From Corynebacterium sp. P3-F1 (GTDB taxonomy: Bacteria; Actinomycetota; Actinomycetes; Mycobacteriales; Mycobacteriaceae), in contig NZ_CP129965.1 of assembly GCF_030503635.1 (NCBI RefSeq), positions 1,178,001-1,242,000 on the forward strand: a stretch of DNA of 64,000 nucleotides, in the 5' to 3' direction. Position numbers and translations under genes: made by a program. Within the stretch, counting starts at the first letter, position 1. Each line of letters starts with the position of its first letter. This document shows positions 29,894-39,441 of the stretch, in pieces. A model generated the notes under the pieces. It searched no databases. It worked only from the letters and a program-made list of their open reading frames with translations, and was not told where the DNA came from.

Positions 29894-29901
29894 CTTAAGT
29901 T

Positions 29902-29905
29902 CTAG
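29902..29905. repeat. Left target-site duplication of the IS element
   Basis: CTAG, repeated at 31553-31556. Removing the element restores TTCTAGAA, a palindrome, as often seen for IS30-family targets. Confidence 0.75.
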
Positions 29906-31552
29906 TGGTCGTTGCAACACTGATCTGAAGGGTTGGTGTTGGTGATGACGGTGTCACGGTGGGATCCACCGGTTGAGGAGATCACTCGGTTCCACCAGTT
30001 GGTGGTGGGTGATGGTTTGTCGGTGCGTGCGGCTGGGCTGGATCTGGGATGGTCGTTAGCTACGGCGTATCGGATTGCGCATCGTGATGGGTTACCACTG
30101 CGGAATAAGACGTTGTCGTCACAGGTGGTTGACGAGATTGTTGCGTTGTTTGCCCAGAATGTCGCGCCAATGGATATTGTGCGGCGGTTGGGTGTGAATC
30201 CTTCGTCGGTATACCGGGTGGGGATATCGATTGGTGCGCGGCCCCGTCCTGCTCCTGAGGGTCGGCGGGCTGTGGCTACGGCGCGGCGAGTGGAGTATTT
30301 GGAGCTTCGGGCCTGTGGGTTGGATCGTCGTTCTGCTGCAGCTGCGTGTGGGATGGGGTTACGTGGTGCGCTTGATGTTGATAAGGGGGTGATTAAAACA
30401 CGTGGTCGGCGTGTGCCGTTTGTGCCTGATGGCCAGGCAGTTTATCGCTATAAACGGCTTATGCAGGTTCTTGCGTATGTTGATGGCCGGGTCAGTGTTC
30501 CGGTGGAGGTGTTGCCGCAGGCTGCGGTGGAGAAGGTGATTGACCGGCGGTACTTGTCGTTGGTGGAGCGGGAGCGCATCGCGGATCGGGTGAATCGGAA
30601 TTTATCGGTTCGGGCGATTGCGCGTGAGCTTGGGCGTGATCCGGGGACGATTTCGCGCGAGATTAGTCGCAATAGTGGTGATGATGGCATTTATCGCCCG
30701 TATGAGGCGCACCGGAAGTCAACGCTTCGGAGGTTTCGGCCGAAGGTGTCGAAGATTGCGGCGAATCCGCGGTTGAAACAGCAGGTGTGGCAGTGGTTGC
30801 GGATGGAGTTTTCCCCTGAGCAGGTGGCTGGCCGGTTGCGCAGGGAATTCCCTGGCGATGAGACTATGCATGTGAGTCATGAAACGATCTATCAAGAGCT
30901 GTATTGCCAGGCCAGAGGCGAGTTGAAGAAGGTGGTGGCCCATGCCCTTCGTACGGGGCGGACGCGGCGTAAACCGCGTGGTCAGCGTGTTGCGAGGAGT
31001 CGGTTTATTGATCCGATGATCATGATTGCCGATCGTCCTGCTGTTGTTGAGGATCGGGCTGTGCCGGGGCATTGGGAGGGTGATCTGATTATCGGTGCAG
31101 GTGGAAGGTCTGCGATTGGGACGTTGGTGGAGCGGACGACGCGGTATGTGATGTTGCTGCATTTGCCGGATGGGCATGGTGCGGTGGCGGTGCGTGATGC
31201 GCTGGTGGAGGCGATTATGACGTTGCCGCAGCATCTTCGGGGGTCGTTGACCTGGGATCAGGGTTCAGAGATGGCTGGTCATAGGTCGTTTAGCATTGCG
31301 ACGGATTGTCCGGTGTATTTCTGTGATCCGGGGTCGCCGTGGCAGCGGGGGACGAATGAGAACACTAATGGGTTGTTGCGTCAGTATTTTCCGAAAGGTG
31401 CGGATTTGAGTGTTTATGGGCGGGAGGAGTTGGAGCTTGTTGCTCATCGGTTGAATTGTCGGCCGCGTAAGACGTTGGGTTTTGCTACTCCTGCGGAGCG
31501 GATGGCGGAGCTGTTAGGTTTAGCTGAAAGCTAGGAAATGTTGCAACGACCC
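29906..31552 (+). mobile_element. IS30-family insertion sequence, intact
   Basis: 1647 bp. Terminal inverted repeats TGGTCGTTGCAACA (left, 29906-29919) and TGTTGCAACGACCC (right, 31539-31552) match at 13 of 14 positions, flanked by a CTAG duplication. One transposase gene fills it. The uninterrupted frame and clean ends suggest recent insertion. Confidence 0.9.
29945..31534 (+). CDS. IS30-family transposase
   Basis: 529 residues from ATG 29945 (MTVSRWDPPVEE); TTG or GTG codons just upstream would add a few residues. Two DNA-binding regions: an N-terminal helix-turn-helix (about 15-60) and an HTH_38 block at about 200-240 (SLVERERIADRVNRNLSVRA, RELGRDPGTISREISRN). The integrase core has the DDE residues in VPGHWEGDLIIG, LTWDQGSEM and GTNENTNGLLRQYFPKG, the last being the IS30 hallmark. 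No stop or frameshift, so it looks active. Confidence 0.95.
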   Translation: MTVSRWDPPVEEITRFHQLVVGDGLSVRAAGLDLGWSLATAYRIAHRDGLPLRNKTLSSQVVDEIVALFAQNVAPMDIVRRLGVNPSSVYRVGISIGARPRPAPEGRRAVATARRVEYLELRACGLDRRSAAAACGMGLRGALDVDKGVIKTRGRRVPFVPDGQAVYRYKRLMQVLAYVDGRVSVPVEVLPQAAVEKVIDRRYLSLVERERIADRVNRNLSVRAIARELGRDPGTISREISRNSGDDGIYRPYEAHRKSTLRRFRPKVSKIAANPRLKQQVWQWLRMEFSPEQVAGRLRREFPGDETMHVSHETIYQELYCQARGELKKVVAHALRTGRTRRKPRGQRVARSRFIDPMIMIADRPAVVEDRAVPGHWEGDLIIGAGGRSAIGTLVERTTRYVMLLHLPDGHGAVAVRDALVEAIMTLPQHLRGSLTWDQGSEMAGHRSFSIATDCPVYFCDPGSPWQRGTNENTNGLLRQYFPKGADLSVYGREELELVAHRLNCRPRKTLGFATPAERMAELLGLAES

Positions 31553-31556
31553 CTAG
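31553..31556. repeat. Right target-site duplication of the IS element
   Basis: CTAG, matching 29902-29905. Confidence 0.75.
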
Positions 31557-31586
31557 AATCCGCCTAGAACGTCCTACCATGGGCAC

Positions 31587-31619
31587 CGTTCATCCCGTTT
31601 TCGGGAACGCGACCTTTTT
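31587..31619 (+). terminator. Hairpin with T-run upstream of copZ
   Basis: Stem built of CGTT..CCCG and CGGGAACG around TTTT, then CGACC and TTTTT. It would have terminated the upstream HMA-like gene or attenuated copZ; it now also blocks read-through from the IS element. Confidence 0.5.
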
Positions 31620-31633
31620 GGAAGGTGATCACT

Positions 31634-31837
31634 ATGGCAGATCAGACTCAGTACACCGTTGAGGGCATGTCCTGCGCCCACTGCGAAGCCAGCATTGTTG
31701 AAGAGGTCAGTGAGGTCCCCGGCGTGACCGCGGTGACCGCAGATCACAACACCGGTGCCGTCACCGTCACCGGCGAGGGCTTCGAGCGCGACCAAATCGC
31801 GGCAGCGGTGAAAGAAGCCGGATACACGCTGGTCTAA
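31634..31837 (+). CDS. copZ: Copper chaperone CopZ
   Basis: 67 residues, one heavy-metal-associated domain. The metal loop is VEGMSCAHCEASIVEEV with the MxCxxC ligand pair. It should carry Cu(I) in the cytoplasm and hand it to the CopA ATPase encoded next. ATG 31634 with GGAAGG upstream; an in-frame GTG nine bases earlier is less likely. A hairpin lies between copZ and copA. Confidence 0.92.
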   Translation: MADQTQYTVEGMSCAHCEASIVEEVSEVPGVTAVTADHNTGAVTVTGEGFERDQIAAAVKEAGYTLV

Positions 31838-31884
31838 AGCGCACAGTGCGCGGCCGGACAAGCCCGGTGTTGGCCTGGATACTC

Positions 31885-31914
31885 CCCGGATGCGGGAATG
31901 TCCGGGCCATTTTC
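31885..31914 (+). terminator. Hairpin between copZ and copA
   Basis: CCCGGA / TCCGGG stem followed by CCATTTTCT. Could lower copA transcription relative to copZ. Confidence 0.5.
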
Positions 31915-31932
31915 TATGTTTCACGTAAGTGA

Positions 31933-34257
31933 GTGAAGCGCGAACGACGTGAACGAAGGGATGATTGCGCGGTGGGCACTCCGGCTCCGATTGCGGCCTC
32001 GAACCAGCTCGAACACCTTGACTTGGGCGTGACAGGCATGACCTGCACGTCCTGTTCGTCCCGTGTGCAGCGGAAGTTGAACAAGGTCGACGGGGTGGAA
32101 GCCAACGTGAATTTCTCCACCGAGACAGCCTCGGTGGATTACGACCCAGAACGCACCGACCGCGAAGCGCTGATCCAGGTGGTGCGGGATGCAGGCTACG
32201 ACGCTTTCGCGATGTCAGCCGCTGGCAGCGATGACGACGCTGAATCTGCCGCTGGTGCCCATGACCCGTACGACAGCATCGATCTGGCGCGGGAGAATGA
32301 GGCCGATTCCCTCAAACACACCGTCATCTGGTCGGCGCTGCTTTCCGTGCCGATCATGCTCGTGTCCATGATCCCGGCGCTGCAGTTCACCTACTGGCAG
32401 TGGGCCGTGTTCACCCTGACCACCTTGGTCTACGTGGTGGCTGGCGCGCCGTTCCACCGTGCGACGTGGACGAACCTGCGCCACGGCACCGTCACCATGG
32501 ACACGCTGATCACCATGGGCACCACCGCCGCCTACTTGTGGTCGGTGTGGGCGCTCTTCCTCGGCAACGCCGGAGAGCCGGGCATGACCATGGAGATGCA
32601 CCCGTTCTCCACCGGTGGGCACGGCGACGGCACCGACGAGATCTATCTCGAAACGGTCGCCGTGGTGATCACATTTCTGCTCCTGGGCAGGTGGTTCGAG
32701 ACCAAGGCCAAGGGCAAATCGTCCGAGGCACTGCGCGACCTCGCCACAATGGGCGCGAAGGATGCCGCAGTGATCCGCGACGGCCAGGAGATCCGAGTGC
32801 CGGTTTCTCAAGTGGCCGTGGGCGACCAGTTCGTGGTGCGCCCAGGCGAGAAGATCGCAACGGACGGCCGGGTGGTCTCCGGGTCGTCCGCGGTGGATAA
32901 CTCGATGCTCACCGGCGAGTCTGTCCCGGTCGAGGTGTCTGAGGGCGACACAGTGACCGGGGCGACAGTGAACCAGACCGGCCGCCTCGTCGTCGAAGCG
33001 ACTCGCGTGGGCTCCGAGACGACCCTGTCGCAGATGAGCGAACTGGTGCGTCAGGCGCAGGCGGGGCAAGCGCCCGTCGAAAAGCTCGTGGACCGCATTT
33101 CTCGCGTGTTCGTTCCTGCGGTCATAGTGATTGCGCTGATCACGCTCGTTGCGCACCTCCTTCTCGGGCACCCGAACCCGGAGGCGTTCTCGGCGGCTGT
33201 GGCAGTGCTCATCATTGCCTGCCCGTGTGCTCTCGGCCTGGCCACCCCGACCGCGATCCTGGTCGGTACCGGCCGCGGCGCACGTATGGGTCTGCTCATC
33301 AAGGGCCCGGAGGTGCTGGAATCCACCCGGCGCGTGGACACCATCGTGCTGGACAAGACCGGCACCGTCACCACCGGTGAAATGGCTGTGGACGCGGTCG
33401 AGCCGTCAAACGGTTTCACCGCCGACGAGCTGCTTGCGCTTGCGGCTGCTGTCGAATCCGGTTCGGAGCACCCGATTGCGCGCGCCATCGTTGCCGGTGC
33501 TTCTTCTCTAGCAGTCCCGGAGGCAACGGAGTTCACCAGCACCCCGGGCCAGGGCGTCGGGGCGGTTGTCGACGGTGCGTCTGTCACCGTCGCCCGCGGC
33601 TCAGGAGAACGGGCGCGCGCACTCGAAGAAGCCGGCGCCACAGCAGTGTCCGTGACCGTCGACGGCACCGATGCCGGCGTGATTGCCGTGCGCGACACTG
33701 TGAAAGAGACTTCCGCGCAAGCTATCGCCGACCTGCGCGATCTGGGGCTGACCCCCTACCTGCTCACCGGTGATAATCCGGGTGCCGCCAACGCTGCCGC
33801 AGAAGCCGTCGGCATCGACCCCGCCAGTGTGACCGCGTCGGTACTGCCGGAAGACAAAGTCGAGGTCGTCGAAAAGCTGCGCTCCGACGGCAAGGTCGTC
33901 GCCATGGTCGGCGATGGTGTCAACGACGCCGCAGCGTTAGCCACCGCCGACCTGGGCCTGGCCATGGGATCGGGCACCGATGTCGCGATCGAAGCCGCCG
34001 ATATCACGCTGATGGGCAACGACCTGTCGGCTGCCGTGGACGCGATCCGACTCTCCCGCAAGACTTTGCGCACCATCAAGGGCAACCTGTTCTGGGCGTT
34101 CGCCTACAACGTGATCCTTGTCCCCGTGGCTGCAACCGGTCTGCTCAACCCGATGCTTGCGGGTATCGCGATGGCATTCTCCTCCGTCTTCGTCGTGTCC
34201 AACTCGCTACGCTTGAACCGGTTCCGCCCTCTGCGGGAGGACACCGTAGCTGAATAG
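31933..34257 (+). CDS. copA: Copper-exporting P1B-type ATPase CopA
   Basis: 774 residues from GTG 31933; GTG 31972, behind GAAGGGA, is an equally good start. One N-terminal HMA domain ([17 protein letters not shown]), membrane segments with the transport motif CPC at about residue 430 ([12 protein letters not shown]), phosphorylation motif DKTGT at 474, the P1B-specific SEHPIARA, and [10 protein letters not shown] at about 660. Exports Cu(I) across the cytoplasmic membrane at the expense of ATP. Works with CopZ. A His/Met-containing loop ([15 protein letters not shown]) between membrane helices may help metal release outside. Confidence 0.95.
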   Translation: MKRERRERRDDCAVGTPAPIAASNQLEHLDLGVTGMTCTSCSSRVQRKLNKVDGVEANVNFSTETASVDYDPERTDREALIQVVRDAGYDAFAMSAAGSDDDAESAAGAHDPYDSIDLARENEADSLKHTVIWSALLSVPIMLVSMIPALQFTYWQWAVFTLTTLVYVVAGAPFHRATWTNLRHGTVTMDTLITMGTTAAYLWSVWALFLGNAGEPGMTMEMHPFSTGGHGDGTDEIYLETVAVVITFLLLGRWFETKAKGKSSEALRDLATMGAKDAAVIRDGQEIRVPVSQVAVGDQFVVRPGEKIATDGRVVSGSSAVDNSMLTGESVPVEVSEGDTVTGATVNQTGRLVVEATRVGSETTLSQMSELVRQAQAGQAPVEKLVDRISRVFVPAVIVIALITLVAHLLLGHPNPEAFSAAVAVLIIACPCALGLATPTAILVGTGRGARMGLLIKGPEVLESTRRVDTIVLDKTGTVTTGEMAVDAVEPSNGFTADELLALAAAVESGSEHPIARAIVAGASSLAVPEATEFTSTPGQGVGAVVDGASVTVARGSGERARALEEAGATAVSVTVDGTDAGVIAVRDTVKETSAQAIADLRDLGLTPYLLTGDNPGAANAAAEAVGIDPASVTASVLPEDKVEVVEKLRSDGKVVAMVGDGVNDAAALATADLGLAMGSGTDVAIEAADITLMGNDLSAAVDAIRLSRKTLRTIKGNLFWAFAYNVILVPVAATGLLNPMLAGIAMAFSSVFVVSNSLRLNRFRPLREDTVAE

Positions 34258-34296
34258 ATTTTGGCTTTTGCCTAGTGCTCACCCATTAGCGCTGGC

Positions 34297-34302
34297 TAAG
34301 AT
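34297..34302 (+). promoter_or_regulatory. Probable -10 of a leaderless promoter
   Basis: TAAGAT eight bases before the ATG of the MFS gene at 34311, with no ribosome-binding site. Confidence 0.45.
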
Positions 34303-34310
34303 TTCCGGCT

Positions 34311-35645
34311 ATGAGCTCTCCTGCCAGCGCAAACACGCTGTCCCGCAATGAACGCCTCGACCGGCTCCCGGTGACCGGGAAGCACAAACGGCTGCTCCTC
34401 GGCTCGGGCATCGGTTGGGCGCTCGACGCGATGGATGTGGGTCTCGTCTCCTTCATCATCGCCGCACTGGCTGTGCACTGGGACCTGGATAAATCCACCA
34501 CCTCGTGGATCGCCTCGATCGGTTTCATCGGAATGGCCGTCGGCGCAACCGTCGGCGGTCTGCTCGCTGACAAGATCGGCCGCCGCCAAGTCTTCGCTGC
34601 TACCCTGCTGCTCTACGGCCTCGCCACCGGTGCATCCGCCCTCGCCTGGTCCGTCGGCGCGCTGATGGTTTTCCGATTCCTAGTCGGCCTCGGCCTGGGT
34701 TCAGAGCTGCCCGTCGCTTCCACGCTGGTCAGCGAATTCTCCCCGCGCAAGGTCCGCGGACGGATGGTCGTTCTGCTGGAGGCCTTCTGGGCGGTCGGCT
34801 GGATCATGGCCGCTGTGATTGGAACGTTCGTTGTTTCCCAGGGCGAAAACGGATGGCGGTGGGGTTTCGCCCTCGGCGCAGTGCCCGCTCTCTACGCCAT
34901 CTACGTCCGGCTCGGCCTGCCAGAATCGGTCCGCTTCCTCGAATCGGTCGGCCGCCACGACGAGGCTGAAGCGATTGTGCAGTCTTTCGAAGCCGAAGCA
35001 GACCCGACACGGATCGACTACTCACCCACACCCGCGCCTACCGCCGAGGAGAAGACAGCGCGTGGGGGAATCTGGGGCCCCGATATGCGTCGGCGCACCG
35101 CCGCATTCTGGGCAGTCTGGTTCGGGGTCTCCCTCTCGTACTACGGCGCGTTCATCTGGATCCCGTCGCTGCTGGTGGACCAAGGATTCACCCTCGTGCG
35201 GTCGTTTACCTTCACGCTCATCATCACCGCCGCCCAGCTGCCCGGTTACGCAGCGGCCGCCTGGCTGATCGAGGTGTGGGGCCGTCGCATCACGCTGTCG
35301 GCCTTCCTGGCTGGGTCTGCCTTGTCGGCTGTCCTCTACGGATTCGCTGCGGCACCGTGGCAAATCATCGCCGCCGGATGCCTGTTGTCGTTCTTCAACC
35401 TCGGTGCCTGGGGCGCACTCTACGCCATCGGTCCGGAGCTCTACCCTACCGCCATCCGGGCCACCGGTACTGGGGCTGGGGCCGCATTCGGCAGGATCGG
35501 GTCGATCATTGCTCCCCTGATTGTGCCGCCGGTACTCGCCATCGGTGGCCCAGCCGCAGTCTTCGGTGTCTTCGCCGCGGCATTCGCACTCGCATGCATT
35601 GCGGCCCTCACGCTGCCCGAGCAAACGGGCAAGGCGCTGGATTAG
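34311..35645 (+). CDS. MFS transporter, NiaP-like
   Basis: 444 residues, twelve hydrophobic segments, with the sugar-porter style signatures GLLADKIGRRQVF after helix 2 and LVSEFSPRKVRGRMVVLLEAFWA after helix 4. The N-terminal block (RLPVTGKHKRLLLGSGIGWA) and the overall pattern resemble the NiaP niacin transporters and aromatic-acid:proton symporters. Uptake of nicotinate is therefore a guess; no NAD-related gene is adjacent, although an NAD(P)HX repair gene lies elsewhere in the window. Likely leaderless. Confidence 0.82.
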   Translation: MSSPASANTLSRNERLDRLPVTGKHKRLLLGSGIGWALDAMDVGLVSFIIAALAVHWDLDKSTTSWIASIGFIGMAVGATVGGLLADKIGRRQVFAATLLLYGLATGASALAWSVGALMVFRFLVGLGLGSELPVASTLVSEFSPRKVRGRMVVLLEAFWAVGWIMAAVIGTFVVSQGENGWRWGFALGAVPALYAIYVRLGLPESVRFLESVGRHDEAEAIVQSFEAEADPTRIDYSPTPAPTAEEKTARGGIWGPDMRRRTAAFWAVWFGVSLSYYGAFIWIPSLLVDQGFTLVRSFTFTLIITAAQLPGYAAAAWLIEVWGRRITLSAFLAGSALSAVLYGFAAAPWQIIAAGCLLSFFNLGAWGALYAIGPELYPTAIRATGTGAGAAFGRIGSIIAPLIVPPVLAIGGPAAVFGVFAAAFALACIAALTLPEQTGKALD

Positions 35646-35669
35646 ACGTTAAATTCGTCGCTGGCGGAA

Positions 35670-37190
35670 TTAACCGCGGGCCATGTTGACAAAGCGCGAG
35701 TAGTGCAGCTGGTGCGCCACGGCAATGGTGTCAATCGGCCCTCCGCGGTGCTTGGCCACAATGATGTCGGCCTCGCCGGCACGCTCGTTGTCGCGGTCCT
35801 GGGAGTCGGGGCGGTACAGCAGCATGACAATGTCCGCATCCTGCTCCAACGAACCGGACTCACGCAGGTCGGCCAGCTGTGGGCGCTTGTCGGTGCGAGC
35901 CTCCGGCCCACGGTTGAGCTGGGAAATGGCAATGACCGGAACCTCCAGCTCCTTGGCCAACAACTTAAGCTGGCGGGAGAATTCTGACACCTCCTGCTGA
36001 CGTGATTCCACCTTGCGGCCCGAGCTCATCAGCTGCATGTAGTCCAGCACCACCAAGTCCAAACCGTGCTGCTGCTTCAACCGGCGGGCCTTCGACCGAA
36101 TCTCCATCATGGTCAGATTGGGGGAATCATCAACGAAGATCGGGGCCGCCTGAATCTCGCGGAGACGATGGGTGAGCTTTTCCCAGTCGGATTCCTCCAT
36201 TTGGCCTGAGCGCATGGCCGCCAGCTTGATCTCCGTTTCGGCGGAGAGCAGGCGCATGACAATTTCGGAGGCGCTCATCTCCAGAGAGAAGATCACCGAC
36301 GTCAATCCGTTGTGGATCGAGCAGGACCGCACGAAATCCATCGCCAAAGTCGACTTACCCACACCGGGACGCGCCGCGATAATGATCATCTGACCCGCGT
36401 GAAGGCCGTTCGTGAGCCGGTCCAAGTCGATGAATCCGGTGGGCACACCGGCGGCGAGACCACCGTCCTTCTCGTACGCGGCCAGCTCGTCCACCGTGGG
36501 CTTGAGCAGGTCAGCGAGAGCACGGTAATCCTCCCCTGTTTTCTGCTGGGCCACTGCGAAGACTTCCTGCTGGGCGCGGTCAACCAAGGATTCGATCTCC
36601 ATGCCGTCCGCACCGTCGTAACCGAGCTGCGCCACACGTGTCCCGGCATCCACCAATTGCCTCAAGGTGGACTTCTCCGCCACGATGTCGGCGTAATACC
36701 GCGCATTCGCCGATGTGGGCACCTCAGAGATCAGCGTGTGCAGATACGGTGCGCCTCCAGCGCGCTCCAGCTGGTTCAAGCGGTCCAAACGGCCGCTGAC
36801 AATAAGCACATCGACCTCGGAGCCTTGCGAATACAAGTCCAGAATGGCCTGGTAGATCAGCTGGTGGGCGGGAAAATAGAAATCCTCCACCCGCAGCAGC
36901 TCAATGACATCGACCACGGTGGCGGGACTCAACAGCATTGCGCCCAGCACGCCTTGCTCTGCCTTCCGGTCGTGCGGCGGCTGGCGGTATTCGGTGAGAT
37001 CGTACCGCTCTTGGTTGAAGCCCCGCCGCCGGCCATAACTCGAGGAGCCATCGGAATTGGAACGGAAGTCTCCCGGCCCGTCGCTTGGCTCCGGCGGAAG
37101 CGGTACAGCCTCATCGGCGAAGCTGTCTCCGCCGCTGTAGGCATCCTGCCCCGATTGACCCCCGTTGTTTCCCGCTGTCCCCGATGCCAT
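35670..37190 (-). CDS. dnaB: Replicative DNA helicase DnaB
   Basis: 506 residues. N-terminal DnaB domain (about 75-175, DRKAEQGVLGAMLLSPATVV) preceded by about 70 low-complexity residues; RecA-like C-terminal domain with Walker A ARPGVGKSTLA at 273-283, Walker B LDLVVLDYMQLM, and the H4-type block SQLNRGPEARTDKRPQLADL. Hexameric 5'-3' helicase that unwinds DNA at the replication fork and recruits primase. No intein, unlike some mycobacterial dnaB genes. It follows the rpsF-ssb-rplI group but is cut off by a terminator, and its 551-base upstream region carries DnaA boxes. Confidence 0.97.
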   Translation of the reverse strand: MASGTAGNNGGQSGQDAYSGGDSFADEAVPLPPEPSDGPGDFRSNSDGSSSYGRRRGFNQERYDLTEYRQPPHDRKAEQGVLGAMLLSPATVVDVIELLRVEDFYFPAHQLIYQAILDLYSQGSEVDVLIVSGRLDRLNQLERAGGAPYLHTLISEVPTSANARYYADIVAEKSTLRQLVDAGTRVAQLGYDGADGMEIESLVDRAQQEVFAVAQQKTGEDYRALADLLKPTVDELAAYEKDGGLAAGVPTGFIDLDRLTNGLHAGQMIIIAARPGVGKSTLAMDFVRSCSIHNGLTSVIFSLEMSASEIVMRLLSAETEIKLAAMRSGQMEESDWEKLTHRLREIQAAPIFVDDSPNLTMMEIRSKARRLKQQHGLDLVVLDYMQLMSSGRKVESRQQEVSEFSRQLKLLAKELEVPVIAISQLNRGPEARTDKRPQLADLRESGSLEQDADIVMLLYRPDSQDRDNERAGEADIIVAKHRGGPIDTIAVAHQLHYSRFVNMARG

Positions 37191-37741
37191 TCTTCGCGCT
37201 CCTTCACGTTGTCAGATCGTGTGAGATGTTACCCCGCGACCTGACCCACCCTAGTGTCGCGAAGTCCGCTAAACTATCCGTCCCGGCAGTTATCCACAGG
37301 CCCCTGTGGACAATTTCTCTAAATCCCACGACTTTCTCCACAGCAGTGCGCCCCACCGTGTGGATAAGTTGTGGAGAACCAGTTCACTTGTCCCCAGAGT
37401 AAGCTATGCATGCACGTACACGCCTATTTATTCATTTTCAAAATGCATCATTGATGGCGAATACCTTCACAGCCTGCAGGTTTGACATACCGAAAGAACG
37501 CACTTTTTTGCGCAGTTTTTGCAACTCGAAGGCATTCTGGCTGGCAGCGCACCACATTTTTCCACCACTTATCCACAGCACCTGTGCGCACCATCGGACC
37601 ATAGAATGCTCGCAAAATTTTGGCGCAAACGCGATGCACTCCCGCCATAAAAAAGGGGGTGGGCCCCACTCCTCACAAGTGGGGCCCACACCAAAGCTGT
37701 TGTCATTGGATCGCTGGAAGCGATCGCCGTGAGACGGGCTG
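37191..37741. promoter_or_regulatory. dnaB upstream region with DnaA-box cluster
   Basis: 551 bases without a convincing gene. Perfect DnaA boxes (TTATCCACA) at 37290-37298, 37359-37367 (inverted) and 37569-37577; one-mismatch boxes at 37305-37313, 37334-37342 and 37370-37378. An AT-rich stretch lies at about 37422-37450. It must also contain the dnaB promoter, which I could not define. Short frames here (for example 37406-37732 plus) have no family resemblance. Confidence 0.75.
37649..37689 (-). terminator. Terminator of the rpsF-ssb-rplI unit
   Basis: Arms GTGGGCCCCACT (37659-37670) and AGTGGGGCCCAC (37678-37689), 12 bp perfect, with a T-run (TTTTTT) on the minus strand. It separates rplI from dnaB. 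Confidence 0.9.
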
Positions 37742-38194
37742 TTAAGCGCTCACGACCTCGAAGTTCACCTTGCCCTCCACGTCATCGTGGAGTCGGACCT
37801 TGACCTGGTAGCCGCCAGTGCTGGTCACAAGACCCTTCGGCACGTTGATGCGGCGCTTGTCCAGGTTCGGGCCGCCAGCTGCAGAGACAGCGTCGGCGAT
37901 GTCGGCCGGCTTGACCGAGCCGAAGATCTTTCCGTTATTGGCGGTGCGTACCTTGACGGTGACGCCCTCCAGCTGGTCGAGCTGGTCACGCAATTCCTTT
38001 GCGTGGTCCAAGTCGCGCACTTCACGCTCCTGCTGGGTGCGCTTGATGTCCTCAATCTGCTTCTCGGCGCCGCGGGTGGCAACGATGGCCAGGCCGCGCG
38101 GAAGCAGAAGGTTACGTCCGTAGCCGTCCTTGACCTCGACAATATCGCCGGGTTCACCAAGGTTATCAACGGCAGCGGTGAGGATCAGCTTCAT
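37742..38194 (-). CDS. rplI: 50S ribosomal protein L9
   Basis: 150 residues. MKLILTAAVDNLGEPGDIVEVKDGYGRNLLLPRGLA, quoted here by its ends (MKLIL ... YGRNLLLPRGLA), is the L9 N-terminal signature; a long helix links it to the C-terminal domain (IADAVSAAGG ... GLVTSTGGYQVKVRLHDDVE). Structural protein near the L1 stalk that helps maintain reading frame. ATG 38194 with GGAAAGGTAAG upstream. Last gene of the rpsF-ssb-rplI unit; rpsR is not in the cluster. Confidence 0.97.
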   Translation of the reverse strand: MKLILTAAVDNLGEPGDIVEVKDGYGRNLLLPRGLAIVATRGAEKQIEDIKRTQQEREVRDLDHAKELRDQLDQLEGVTVKVRTANNGKIFGSVKPADIADAVSAAGGPNLDKRRINVPKGLVTSTGGYQVKVRLHDDVEGKVNFEVVSA

Positions 38195-38242
38195 AATCCT
38201 TACCTTTCCTTCTGAAAGTTGATGGTGGGTTGTCGTTGTGCT

Positions 38243-38833
38243 TTAGAACGGGGGCTCATCGTCCATGCCGCCGAAACCGCCGGCGGGAGGAGCGGAATTC
38301 CACGGGTCATTCGCAGGCTGGTTGCTCTGCTGGCCACTCTGGCCAGACTGGCCACCCTGGTTCCCTTGGTTGCCGCCACCGAAACCACCGGTGGACTGAC
38401 CGCCCTGGAACTGGTTGCCCTGGTTTCCGCCGAAACCGCCACCGGAGCGGCCGGAGTTCCCGTCGCGGGAGTTCCGGCTCACGTTGGCGCTGGCGTATTT
38501 CAGGGAAGGCCCGACCTCATCGGCCTCCACTTCAAACACCGTGCGGTTTTCTCCCTCACGGTTCTGGTAGGAACGCTGCTTCAGGCGGCCGTTCACAATG
38601 ACGCGCATGCCCTTGCTCAGTGATTCCGCAACGTTCTCCGCGGCCTCACGCCACACGTTGCAGGTCAAGAACAAAGCTTCGCCATCTTCCCACTGACCGG
38701 ATTCGCGGTTGTACACGCGCGGAGTGGATGCGATGCGGAAATTCGCGACCGCAAGTCCGGTCGGCGTGAAACGCAGCTCCGGGTCGGCAACGAGGTTGCC
38801 TACGACAGTGATTGGGGTATCGCCTTGTGCCAT
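38243..38833 (-). CDS. ssb: Single-stranded DNA-binding protein
   Basis: 196 residues. OB-fold at 1-115 ([34 protein letters not shown]), then a Gly/Gln/Asn-rich linker with repeated GGNQGNQ units and the acidic tip DDEPPF that docks DNA-repair and replication partners. Tetrameric protein that coats single-stranded DNA. ATG 38833, gap of 48 bases to rplI. Confidence 0.97.
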   Translation of the reverse strand: MAQGDTPITVVGNLVADPELRFTPTGLAVANFRIASTPRVYNRESGQWEDGEALFLTCNVWREAAENVAESLSKGMRVIVNGRLKQRSYQNREGENRTVFEVEADEVGPSLKYASANVSRNSRDGNSGRSGGGFGGNQGNQFQGGQSTGGFGGGNQGNQGGQSGQSGQQSNQPANDPWNSAPPAGGFGGMDDEPPF

Positions 38834-39002
38834 TTTTCGTCCTTACCTTTGAACCGTTCGGGCCGTTAGAACCATGTGAACTCAGTGAGCAGTGTTCTGG
38901 ATCGACGTTGTTTCGTCTTGCGCTCCCTAGTGTATAGATCGCGCGTGACACAGCCCTTGCGCTGGGGTTTCACCCTGTGCGCCCGTTCTCTAAGTTCAGC
39001 GC

Positions 39003-39293
39003 CTACTTGTTGTCGGTGCGCAGAACCTTGGTGCGGATGACATTGTCGTTCAGGTTGAGACGACGGTCGAGCTCTTGAACGGTCTCAGATGCGCAATCCA
39101 GGGTGACTACCGCGTAGACACCCTCTTCTTTCTTGTCGATGGGGTATGCAAGACGGCGCTTGCCCCACACATCGACGTTCTCCACCGTGCCGTTATCCTT
39201 GCGGACAATCTCGAGGAATTTGTCCAGGGACGGGGCAACAGTGCGTTCATCCTGACTCGGGTCAAGAATGATCATTACTTCGTAGTGACGCAC
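39003..39293 (-). CDS. rpsF: 30S ribosomal protein S6
   Basis: About 97 residues. I prefer GTG 39293 ([20 protein letters not shown]), which gives the family N-terminus; AGGAGG lies 11 bases upstream, whereas ATG 39302 would sit only two bases from it. The pattern [20 protein letters not shown] is typical of S6. Binds 16S rRNA with S18. First gene of the unit with ssb and rplI. Confidence 0.95.
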   Translation of the reverse strand: MRHYEVMIILDPSQDERTVAPSLDKFLEIVRKDNGTVENVDVWGKRRLAYPIDKKEEGVYAVVTLDCASETVQELDRRLNLNDNVIRTKVLRTDNK

Positions 39294-39441
39294 GGACCTC
39301 ATCACCTCCTATGGTCGTTTCAATGGTTTCGGCCACCGCCCGTGTGGCAGTGGCAGGAGGGTCGTTGCGTCAAGCAACCCGTCCAGCGTACCCCAGTAGA
39401 CGAACAGGGAGAAATCCTCTTTCCCCGGAGCGACCAGGCGA

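Noticed and set aside
31915..31930. parS-like site (TGTTTCACGT...)
   Set aside because: Only the left half matches the parS consensus TGTTTCACGTGAAACA; the right half is AAGTGA. A second partial match near 52010 also fails.
35670..37190. Intein in dnaB, as in some mycobacteria
   Set aside because: The helicase frame is continuous and of normal length, with no insertion at the P-loop.
37406..37732. Possible small gene upstream of dnaB
   Set aside because: The frame runs through DnaA boxes and the rplI terminator and uses atypical codons.
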